64,000 nucleotides of DNA from positions 21,955 to 85,954 of the forward strand of contig NZ_QUAK01000124.1 of assembly GCF_003429565.1 (NCBI RefSeq), written 5' to 3'. Under the pieces are notes generated by a model that did no database searches, was not told the origin of the DNA, and saw only the letters and a program-made list of their open reading frames with translations. Origin of the DNA: Streptomyces triticagri. Lineage in GTDB: Bacteria > Actinomycetota > Actinomycetes > Streptomycetales > Streptomycetaceae. This document shows, in pieces, positions 25,389-32,681 of this stretch (position 1 is its first letter; each line of letters begins with the position of its first letter). The position numbers and the translations under genes were made by a program.

Positions 25389-25403
25389 GTATAGTCTGCG
25401 GGC

Positions 25404-26300
25404 ATGGAGTGGTTGACCGGTCCCTTCGAGGTGACCTTTGTGCAAAGAGCCCTGATCGGAGGGCTCCTTGTGTCCGCGATCACCGCGCTCGCCGGCACCT
25501 GGGTGGTGCTGCGCGGGATGGCGTTCCTCGGGGACGCGATGTCGCACGGCCTGCTCCCCGGGGTCGCGATCGCCTCGCTGCTCGGTGGGAGCCTCCTGAT
25601 CGGGGCAGCGGCCAGCGCCGTGGTCATGGCGGCCGGCGTCACCGTCCTCGGGCGTACGCCGAGGCTGTCGCAGGACACCGGGATCGGACTGCTCTTCGTC
25701 GGGATGCTCTCGCTGGGCGTGATCATCGTGTCCCGCTCGCAGTCGTTCGCCGTCGACCTGACCGGTTTCCTCTTCGGGGATGTACTGGCCGTCGGCGCCG
25801 ACGATCTGGCCACCCTCGCTGTCGCGCTCGTCCTCGCCGTGGCCGTCGCGGCGCTCGGACATCGGGCGTTCCTCGCCCTGGCCTTCGACGAACGCAAGGC
25901 GCACACCCTCGGACTGCGTCCACGCGTCGCGCACGCGGTCCTGCTCGGACTGCTGACGCTCGCGATCGTCGCGTCCTTCCACGTGGTGGGCACGCTGCTG
26001 GTGCTCGGTCTGCTGATCGCGCCGCCGGCCTCGGCACTGCCTTGGGCACGGAGCGTGCCGGGTGTGATGGCGGGCGCCGCGGTCCTGGGGGCGAGCGCCA
26101 CCTTCTTCGGACTGCTCATCTCCTGGCATCTCGGCACCGCAGCCGGGGCGAGCATCGCGGCCTTCGCCGTCGCTCAGTTCTTCGTCTCGCGGCTGGCCGC
26201 CGGCCTGTTCGGCCGGACCCGTACCGCCGACGAGCCGGGCCCCTCGGCCCCGGACCGCACCACCAGTACCCCCGTACGCATCGGAATGGGAAACTCGTGA
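25404..26300 (+). CDS. aztB: Zinc/manganese ABC transporter permease (AztB/ZnuB-like)
   Basis: A 298-residue ABC-3 family permease with about eight transmembrane helices: FVQRALIGGLLVSAITALAG, GMAFLGDAMSHGLLPGVAI (conserved LGDA.SH.LLPG loop), FDERKAHTLGLRP (coupling region) and LLIAPPASALPWARSV. GTG of the next gene overlaps its stop (GTGA). Operon aztB-aztD-aztC-aztD2. Confidence 0.9.
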   Translation: MEWLTGPFEVTFVQRALIGGLLVSAITALAGTWVVLRGMAFLGDAMSHGLLPGVAIASLLGGSLLIGAAASAVVMAAGVTVLGRTPRLSQDTGIGLLFVGMLSLGVIIVSRSQSFAVDLTGFLFGDVLAVGADDLATLAVALVLAVAVAALGHRAFLALAFDERKAHTLGLRPRVAHAVLLGLLTLAIVASFHVVGTLLVLGLLIAPPASALPWARSVPGVMAGAAVLGASATFFGLLISWHLGTAAGASIAAFAVAQFFVSRLAAGLFGRTRTADEPGPSAPDRTTSTPVRIGMGNS

Positions 26301-27532
26301 TCACCCGCAGCAGCACGGCCCGTCGGCTCCCGGCCGTCGCCGCACTCACCGCCGCCCTGTGCGCGGGATGTGCCTCCGGCGGCGACGAGGAGCAGCAGCC
26401 CGCCAAGTCCTCCGCCTCCGCTCCGCACGGATATGTCGAGGGCGCCGAGGAGTCCGCCGAGCAGCAGTCGCGGCTCGTCCTCGGCGACCCGGCCACCGGC
26501 GAGACCCGCGTCCTCGACCTCATCACCGAGAAGACCCACAGGACACCGACGGTCAAGGGGGTCACCGCCCTCACCACCGACGGCCGGTTCGGTCACTTCC
26601 ACTCCGGGTCCGGCGTCACCGTGCTCGACACCGGTGCCTGGATGGTGGACCACGGCGACCATGTGCACTACTACCGTGCCGACATCCGGCCGGTGGGGCG
26701 CATACCCGCCGACGGCGATGCGGACGTGGCGATACGCAGCGACGCGGCCGTGACGGCGGTGACCACCGAGGACGGTGGTGCGCGACTGCACCGGCGTGCC
26801 GACCTCGAGGACGGCCGGGTCGGCAAGGGACGGGACGCCGGAATCGGCAGGCCCGCGGCGGTGATTCCCTCCGACGAGCACCTCGTCGTCGTGGCGGGCG
26901 ACGACCAGGACGACCGGATCACGGTGCGTACCCGCGCGGGCAAGCAGGTCGCCGCGCCGAAGACCGCCTGTCGCGATCTGCGCGGCGACGCCGTCACCCG
27001 CCGCGGGGTGGTGCTCAGTTGCGCCGACGGGGCCGTGCTCGTACGGGAAGAAGACGGCGACTTCGAAGCCGTGGAGATCCCCTACCCCGAGGACACACCC
27101 GAGGGAGAGCGGGCGGACGGATTCCGGCTGCGGCCCGGCAGCGACACCCTGACCGCGCTCGCCGGCGATGAAGCCGTCTGGGTCCTGGACGTCACCGACC
27201 GCAAGTGGCAGCGCATCGGGACAGGACCCGTCGTCGCCGCCAACACTGCAGGCGAGGGCGCCCCGTTGCTGGCCCTCGGTCCGGACGGCACGCTGCGCGG
27301 CTACGACATCGAGAGCGGCCGGCGCACGGCCGAGACCGAACTCGGCGCCAAGGCGACGGGGACGGGCAAGGGCTCGGGCGCGCCGGACATCGCCGTCGAC
27401 ACGACCCGTGCCTACGTCAGCGACCCGGCCGGAAAGCGCGTCGCCGAGATCGACTACAACGACGGTCTGCGCCTCGCCCGTTCCTTCGACCTGGACATCC
27501 GTCCCGGCCTGATGGTGGAGACCGGCCGATGA
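26297..27532 (+). CDS. aztD: AztD-like zinc metallochaperone lipoprotein (first copy)
   Basis: A 411-residue exported protein. Signal and lipobox ALCAGC end near residue 21. The rest is a beta-propeller of about seven Asp/Gly-rich blades (for example LTTDGRFGHFHSGSGVTVLD). The cluster MVDHGDHVHYY offers several His ligands. AztD proteins hand zinc to the binding protein AztC in the periplasm or outside the membrane. Here the gene sits between aztB and aztC, overlapping both (GTGA and ATGA). Zinc binding here is inferred from family and context. Confidence 0.8.
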   Translation: MITRSSTARRLPAVAALTAALCAGCASGGDEEQQPAKSSASAPHGYVEGAEESAEQQSRLVLGDPATGETRVLDLITEKTHRTPTVKGVTALTTDGRFGHFHSGSGVTVLDTGAWMVDHGDHVHYYRADIRPVGRIPADGDADVAIRSDAAVTAVTTEDGGARLHRRADLEDGRVGKGRDAGIGRPAAVIPSDEHLVVVAGDDQDDRITVRTRAGKQVAAPKTACRDLRGDAVTRRGVVLSCADGAVLVREEDGDFEAVEIPYPEDTPEGERADGFRLRPGSDTLTALAGDEAVWVLDVTDRKWQRIGTGPVVAANTAGEGAPLLALGPDGTLRGYDIESGRRTAETELGAKATGTGKGSGAPDIAVDTTRAYVSDPAGKRVAEIDYNDGLRLARSFDLDIRPGLMVETGR

Positions 27533-28473
27533 GCCGCCGCACCGGGATACGCATGCTGCTGCGCCGCGCCCTGCTGCCCGTACTCGCCGCGCTGCTTGCC
27601 GTCGTTGGGCTGCCCGGTTGCTCCACCGGGCCGGACCGCCCGCACGTCGTGGTCACCACCAACATTCTCGGCGACATCACCCGCCGGATCGTCGGCGACG
27701 AGGCGCGGGTCCAGGTCCTGATGAAACCCAATGCCGACCCGCACTCCTTCGGCCTCTCCGCGACCGAGGCAGCCGCCCTCGAACAGGCGGACCTGGTGGT
27801 GTTCAACGGCCTCGGCCTCGAGGAGAACGTCCTGCGGCACGTCGACAACGCCCGCAAGTCCGGCGTGCCCACCCTCGAAGTCGGCGCCGCCGTCGACCCG
27901 TTGGCGTACGGCGCGGGCCAGGGCGACGCAGGACAGCAGGACCCGCACTTCTGGACCGACCCCGACCGCGTACGCAAGGCCACCGGCCTGATCGCCGACG
28001 AGGTCGCAGCCCATGTCGACGGGGCCGACGAGCCGACCGTACGCAAGAACGCCGAGCGGTACCGGAAGGAACTGGCCGGACTCAGTACCTGGATGACCGA
28101 GACCTTCGACCGCATCCCGCGCGAGCACCGGGCGTTGGTGACCAACCACCACGTCTTCGGCTACCTCGCCGACCGGTTCGGCTTCCGGGTGGTCGGCGCC
28201 GTCATCCCGAGCGGCACCACGCTCGCCTCGCCGAGCTCGTCCGATCTGCGCTCCCTCACCCGCGCCATGGACGAGGCGGGAGTACGGACCATCTTCGCCG
28301 ACTCCTCCCGGCCGAAGAAGCTGGCCGAGGTGCTGCGCAAGGAGATGGGCGGCGACGTACGGGTCGTCGAGCTGTACTCCGAATCCCTGACCGGGAAGGG
28401 CGGGGGAGCGGCCACCTACCTGGCCATGATGCGCGCCAACACCCGTGCCATGGCCGGGGGATTGACCGCCTGA
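27529..28473 (+). CDS. aztC: Zinc ABC transporter substrate-binding lipoprotein (AztC/ZnuA-like)
   Basis: A 314-residue cluster A-I metal-binding protein. Lipobox LPGC (Cys31). Ligands expected from the family are all visible: NADPHSFGL (His72), QQDPHFWTDP (His140), TNHHVFGYLADRFG (His207 or 208) and FADSSRP (Asp258). There is no long His-rich loop, matching the AztC rather than ZnuA subgroup. ATG overlaps the preceding aztD stop. Confidence 0.9.
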   Translation: MSRRTGIRMLLRRALLPVLAALLAVVGLPGCSTGPDRPHVVVTTNILGDITRRIVGDEARVQVLMKPNADPHSFGLSATEAAALEQADLVVFNGLGLEENVLRHVDNARKSGVPTLEVGAAVDPLAYGAGQGDAGQQDPHFWTDPDRVRKATGLIADEVAAHVDGADEPTVRKNAERYRKELAGLSTWMTETFDRIPREHRALVTNHHVFGYLADRFGFRVVGAVIPSGTTLASPSSSDLRSLTRAMDEAGVRTIFADSSRPKKLAEVLRKEMGGDVRVVELYSESLTGKGGGAATYLAMMRANTRAMAGGLTA

Positions 28474-28505
28474 CCCGCCCCTGACCGCCCCGCCCTCGAA
28501 CCCCT

Positions 28506-28525
28506 GCCGGACCCCTGTGTCCGGC
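28506..28525. other. Short hairpin between aztC and aztD2
   Basis: Arms GCCGGAC and GTCCGGC around 6 nt. It may tune expression of the last operon gene (attenuation or mRNA stability) or end the aztBDC transcript. Too short to call a strong terminator. Confidence 0.45.
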
Positions 28526-28566
28526 CTGCTGGAAACCCATCGTCCCCGACCTAAGGAACACCGGAC

Positions 28567-29766
28567 GTGAACATCCCCGTACGCAGCCGCGCCGCACAGG
28601 GCGCCGCGCTCACCCTGGCCCTCGCTCTCGCCCTGACCGCCTGTGGCAACGACGAGGACGCCGGCTCCTCGAAGGCCGCCGACGACAGCAGCCCGAGCAC
28701 CTCCACGCCCCTGAACGAGCCTGTGGTCGCCACCTACGACGGCGGCCTCTACTTCCTCGACGGCAAGACCCTGAAGCTCGCGAAGACCGTGAAGGTCCCA
28801 GGCTTCAACCGGGTCAACCCGGTCGGTGACGACACCCACGTCATGCTCTCCACCGACAGCGGCTTCCGCGTCGTGAACGCCGCCGAACAGACCCTCACCG
28901 ACATCGAGTACAAGGGCGCCAAGCCCGGCCACGTCGTACGGCACGCCGGCAAGACCGTCCTCTTCACCGACGGCACCGGCGAGGTCAACGTCTTCGACCC
29001 CGCGGACCTCGGCTCCGGAGAGAAGCCGAAGGGCCGCGAGCACACCACCGACAAGCCGCACCACGGCGTGGCCATCGAGCTGAAGAACGGCGAACTCCTC
29101 ACCACCATCGGCGACGAGGAGAAGCGCACCGGCGCCCTCGTCCTCGACAAGGACGGCAAGGAGATCGCCCGCAACGAGGACTGCCCCGGCGTGCACGGCG
29201 AAGCCGCTGCCAAGGGCGAGGCCGTGGTCGTCGGCTGCGAGAACGGCGCACTCATGTACAAGGACGGCAAGTTCAAGAAGATCGACGCCCCCGACAAGTA
29301 CGCCCGCATAGGCAACCAGGCGGGCAGCGACGCATCCCCCATCCTGCTCGGCGACTACAAGACCGACCCGGAGGCCGAACTCGAGCGCCCCGAGCGGGTC
29401 TCGCTCATCGACACCCGCACCGGCAAACTGCGCCTGCTCGACCTCGGCACCAGCTACTCCTTCCGCTCGCTGGCCCGCGGCCCGCACGGCGAGGCACTCG
29501 TCCTCGGCACGGACGGCGACATCCACGTCATCGACCCGGAGAAGCGCAAGGTCGTCCGCACCATTCCGGCCATCGGCGATTGGAAGGAGCCGCTCGACTG
29601 GCAGCAGCCCATGCCCGTCCTCTTCGTCCGCGACCACACCGCGTACGTCTCCGAGCCCGGCGCGAAGAAGCTGCACGCCATCGACATCGAATCGGGCAAG
29701 AAGAAGGCCTCGGTGACCCTGCCGAAGACCACGACCGAACTCTCCGGAGTCGTCGCCGGGCACTGA
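28567..29766 (+). CDS. AztD-like zinc metallochaperone lipoprotein (second copy)
   Basis: A 399-residue lipoprotein (lipobox LTAC near residue 23) with a beta-propeller (VATYDGGLYFLDGKTLKLAK, LGTDGDIHVIDPEKRK). His residues lie in KPGHVVRHAGK, KPHHGVAIEL and CPGVHGE. It is a distant homologue of the protein encoded before aztC, with different His clusters and more Lys. GTG behind AAGGA. Last gene of the operon, before a strong terminator. Having two AztD-like proteins flanking one AztC is unusual; they may differ in affinity or partner. Confidence 0.8.
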   Translation: MNIPVRSRAAQGAALTLALALALTACGNDEDAGSSKAADDSSPSTSTPLNEPVVATYDGGLYFLDGKTLKLAKTVKVPGFNRVNPVGDDTHVMLSTDSGFRVVNAAEQTLTDIEYKGAKPGHVVRHAGKTVLFTDGTGEVNVFDPADLGSGEKPKGREHTTDKPHHGVAIELKNGELLTTIGDEEKRTGALVLDKDGKEIARNEDCPGVHGEAAAKGEAVVVGCENGALMYKDGKFKKIDAPDKYARIGNQAGSDASPILLGDYKTDPEAELERPERVSLIDTRTGKLRLLDLGTSYSFRSLARGPHGEALVLGTDGDIHVIDPEKRKVVRTIPAIGDWKEPLDWQQPMPVLFVRDHTAYVSEPGAKKLHAIDIESGKKKASVTLPKTTTELSGVVAGH

Positions 29767-29790
29767 CACGCGAGACACATCGGCCGGCAC

Positions 29791-29828
29791 CCTTGGGTCG
29801 CGACCGCCTCGGCGGACGCGACCCAAGG
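29791..29828 (+). terminator. Terminator of the azt operon
   Basis: A perfect 12-bp inverted repeat, CCTTGGGTCGCG and CGCGACCCAAGG, with a 14-nt loop, 24 bp after the aztD2 stop. Confidence 0.9.
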
Positions 29829-29911
29829 ATGCGTCTGGATCGCGAGGTGGACAATCCAACAGGCATGAATGCTCCAGCAGTCCCAGGCGGTCAACAAAGG
29901 AAGCGAGATCC

Positions 29912-31045
29912 GTGATGGTCGAAGGGCGTCAGCCTCTACGCTCGTTGAGGAACGCACCGCGAAAATTTGACTGGCCGGCGCTTCGTGCAGATCTGAAAGG
30001 TGCTGTGCCGGATGCGACGCTGGCATTAGTGGCAACTGCGGCAATTTTCCTGTGGCTTGTCGTACGCGTAGAAAATGGAACATCTGGGACGACTCAGCTC
30101 ATGCCCATGATGAGTGATTGGGACAACTGGACATACTGGCTCTGTCAGGCGTTCGGTTGGTCAGGCCTGCTGTGGGCCTACATCACCGTCATTCTTGGAC
30201 TGCTGCGTTCCGGCAGGCAGCCCCGCTGGCGGTGGTTCCGCGGGGCGACCGTGGAAAGGCTGCACCGCACGACCAGCTTGACCACGATCGGCCTGATGTT
30301 CATGCACGCCCTCGTGTTCTTCGTGGACAAAGTGCAGGCGAATCGTGAGCAGTACGCAGGTGCCGAACGCTTCTTCAAGACGTTCACGCACATATGGGTG
30401 CCCGGGACCTATCCCTCGGGTACCGGGAGAGTCGCCATCTTTGTCGGACTGATTGCGTTCTACTTGGCAATTCCGCTGGGGCTGGCGTTCTACCTCCGTC
30501 ACCGCACCGGTTCTCGGGTATGGCTGGCGCTCCACCGTTTCATCATCGTGGTCTACGCTCTCAGTGTTTGGCATACCCTGCTGTACGGCACGAATGTTTG
30601 GTACGACGGCAGTTTTCGGGATCTGGTCTGGGCGCTGCAACTACCCATAGCGGGTCTACTGTTGTTTCGTCTGCTGGCCCCTGCGCGTCCGGCGGAGAGA
30701 TTGAGGAGCCGTCGAGCATCCGGATCTGCGCCGGTCTACGCGGTGGGGGCCTGGGTGGCCGGGCGGCTGTCCGTCGTGCTCATCATGGTCGGGCTGCTCG
30801 CCGTCATGATCTCGGGGGTCGACGGAGGGCGGCCGCAGGAAGGCCATGGGTCGCACGAGCTGTGGCCCGAGAGGTGGGTCATCTGGGCGAGCCTCGTGCT
30901 CTTCGTTGTTGCCATCGTCGTCACGGCACGAAGGCAACGGTCCGTGCGGACGCGAGGTACCAAATCGAGCACGCAGGCCGCGAAACCTTCGGCGAACCGC
31001 GGGGAGACCGCCGCCCCCTCCGTCGACGAGGCGGACGGGTCGTGA
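29912..31045 (+). CDS. Ferric-reductase-like transmembrane haem protein
   Basis: A 377-residue membrane protein with about eight transmembrane segments. Helices containing paired His (HRTTSLTTIGLMFMHALVFF and LHRFIIVVYALSVWHTLLYG) match the di-haem arrangement of ferric-reductase-like/MsrQ-type domains. There is no FAD or NADPH domain, so it would pass electrons from a quinol or partner protein. Start GTG or ATG three bases later; AAAGGAAG precedes. The first 700 bases are visibly richer in A/T and in A/T-ending codons than neighbours, suggesting a different origin or relaxed codon use. Confidence 0.78.
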   Translation: MMVEGRQPLRSLRNAPRKFDWPALRADLKGAVPDATLALVATAAIFLWLVVRVENGTSGTTQLMPMMSDWDNWTYWLCQAFGWSGLLWAYITVILGLLRSGRQPRWRWFRGATVERLHRTTSLTTIGLMFMHALVFFVDKVQANREQYAGAERFFKTFTHIWVPGTYPSGTGRVAIFVGLIAFYLAIPLGLAFYLRHRTGSRVWLALHRFIIVVYALSVWHTLLYGTNVWYDGSFRDLVWALQLPIAGLLLFRLLAPARPAERLRSRRASGSAPVYAVGAWVAGRLSVVLIMVGLLAVMISGVDGGRPQEGHGSHELWPERWVIWASLVLFVVAIVVTARRQRSVRTRGTKSSTQAAKPSANRGETAAPSVDEADGS

Positions 31046-31210
31046 ACCGATCAGCGGGGCGATCGCGGCCTCGACCAGTGTGTGGCCGATCGGCCGACGC
31101 CGTGCCGCGGCGAGGTGACGCTCCGTACCAGCTCGATGAGTGCACGGCACGATGCGGCCTCCGGCAGGCATCCGAGTCGGGCCTTGCGCGCACCGGGAGG
31201 CGGCCGGTCG

Positions 31211-31753
31211 TCAGGGGGCGGGTGCGAGCCCTGCCCGGAGGATCCCGAGGTAGTTGTCGATCGCGGTCGGCTGCCGCTCCGCCGGGTGCTCGCTGACGGC
31301 GTGGATCAGTCCGCACAGGAGCTTGAGCAGGTTCTCGCCGGTGAGGGCCGGGGCGGGGCGGATGTCTGAAAGCAGTCCGGAGGTGGCCTCGACCAGCTCT
31401 CCCTTGGCTCGGTGCAGAGACTCGGTCTCGTCGGACCCGGTGATCAGGACGTCGGTGAGGCCCGGTCGCGCCAGAGCGGTCAGCAGTGCCGTGCGGAGGA
31501 AGCCGACGAGTGCCTCGGCGGGATCGGGAGCTCCGCTCGCCGCGGCCGCGGCATCGATGAGCTCGCGGACCGCCTCCTCCAGGACGGACTCGCGCATGGC
31601 CCGCTGCGTGGGAAAGACCCGATAGACCGTCCCCACTCCCACGCCCGCCCTGCGCGCGAGCTCGTTGAGGGTGAGCGCGGTCTCCCCGCCGATGACGGCG
31701 CTGCGTGCCTCGTCGAAGATCCGCTGCCGGTTGCGTGCGGCGTCCGACCTCAT
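31211..31753 (-). CDS. TetR-family transcriptional regulator
   Basis: A 180-residue repressor. N-terminal helix-turn-helix (NRQRIFDEARSAVIGGETAL, then LARRAGVGVGTVYRVFPTQ). Helical ligand domain with SETI-type C-terminal features (LLKLLCGLIHAVSEHP). Second of two adjacent ATG codons is chosen because GGAGG is then 4 nt upstream. Divergent from an alpha/beta hydrolase gene with two similar operators between. Confidence 0.9.
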   Translation of the reverse strand: MRSDAARNRQRIFDEARSAVIGGETALTLNELARRAGVGVGTVYRVFPTQRAMRESVLEEAVRELIDAAAAASGAPDPAEALVGFLRTALLTALARPGLTDVLITGSDETESLHRAKGELVEATSGLLSDIRPAPALTGENLLKLLCGLIHAVSEHPAERQPTAIDNYLGILRAGLAPAP

Positions 31754-31777
31754 CATTCCTCCTCCGCGGACGTATGT

Positions 31778-31823
31778 GGATAACCTATCAGGTCGGTGTT
31801 ACGGTGAAGCGGATAACTAATCC
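31778..31823. promoter_or_regulatory. Paired operators between the TetR and hydrolase genes
   Basis: GGATAACCTATCA (31778-31790) and GGATAACTAATCC (31811-31823) are near-palindromic, share GGATAAC, and lie 33 bp apart (about three helix turns). Their position between divergent genes suits TetR autoregulation plus control of the hydrolase. Confidence 0.75.
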
Positions 31824-31847
31824 ACTTCGCAGCGTCAGGGAGCTCTC

Positions 31848-32594
31848 GTGACCGTCGTATTCATCCATGGAGTACCGGAGACACCGTCCGTGTGGGACGG
31901 CCTCCGGGAGAGGATCGACCGCCCCAACACGGCCCTGCGGCTGCCCGGGTTCGGCAGCCCCCGCCCGGCCCGCCTCGACGGCAAGGAGGCGTACGCCGAC
32001 TGGCTGGCGAACGAACTGCGGGCCCTCAGGGGGCCGTTGGACCTCGTGGGTCACGACTGGGGCGCGCACCTGGTGATGCGGATCGTCTCCGCCTACGACG
32101 TGCCGGTACGCAGCTGGGTGTCCGACGTCGCGCACGGCTGGCACCCCGACTATGCGTGGCACGAGGCCGCCACCCTCTTCCAGAAGACGCCGGAGGGCGA
32201 GGACCTCCTCGCGTCGCTGCGCGACCAGACCCCCGGCAGCCCCGGCTTCGGGGACTTCCTCCGCCCCCGGGGGATGAGCGCCGAACTGGCGACGGAGGTC
32301 GACACCGTCCACGATCAGGAGATGAGCACGGCCATCCTGACGCTCTACCGCTCCGCCTGGCCCAACCTCCACGCCGACTGGGGCAAGGACTTCGACCACC
32401 CCGCTCAAGCGCCGGGTCTCGTCCTGATCCCGACCGGCGATCCCATGGCACAGCCCGCGATGGACCTGGACGTGGCCGGGACAACCGGAGCACAGGCAGT
32501 GGAACTGGACCGTCTCACCCACTACTGGATGCTCCAGGACCCGGACCGGGGCGCCGACGTGCTCAACCGATTCTGGGACTCCCGGCCCGCTTAG
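31848..32594 (+). CDS. Alpha/beta hydrolase (epoxide hydrolase/dehalogenase-like)
   Basis: A 248-residue soluble enzyme. Oxyanion motif IHGVPE near residue 6, nucleophile elbow VGHDWGAH with Asp70 (not Ser) as nucleophile, catalytic His in LDRLTHYWMLQDP. An Asp nucleophile indicates epoxide hydrolase or haloalkane dehalogenase chemistry rather than esterase. GTG start. Likely derepressed by a substrate through the divergent TetR protein. Confidence 0.85.
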   Translation: MTVVFIHGVPETPSVWDGLRERIDRPNTALRLPGFGSPRPARLDGKEAYADWLANELRALRGPLDLVGHDWGAHLVMRIVSAYDVPVRSWVSDVAHGWHPDYAWHEAATLFQKTPEGEDLLASLRDQTPGSPGFGDFLRPRGMSAELATEVDTVHDQEMSTAILTLYRSAWPNLHADWGKDFDHPAQAPGLVLIPTGDPMAQPAMDLDVAGTTGAQAVELDRLTHYWMLQDPDRGADVLNRFWDSRPA

Positions 32595-32601
32595 AGAGCG
32601 G

Positions 32602-32655
32602 GGCGAGGAGCACGCGGCGCCCACGGATCAGCGGTACTGCATCAACTGCGTCGCC
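32602..32655 (+). pseudogene. Remnant resembling the C-terminus of MsrB
   Basis: An 18-codon match (GEEHAAPTDQRYCINCVA) to the diagnostic MsrB segment containing the catalytic Cys; the intact MsrB in this window has EGYDTPTDQRYCINSISL. It has no start and no upstream domain. It directly follows the hydrolase stop. Confidence 0.5.
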
Positions 32656-32681
32656 GACCGCGTGGCCCGCCCTGCGCCGGG

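Noticed and set aside
27454-29859. 801-codon open frame on the minus strand
   Set aside because: Antisense of aztC and the second aztD, whose signals, ligands and coupling are clear.
31046-31210. Possible small gene between the ferric-reductase-like and TetR genes
   Set aside because: Frames show no ribosome binding site, conserved motif or family-like sequence.
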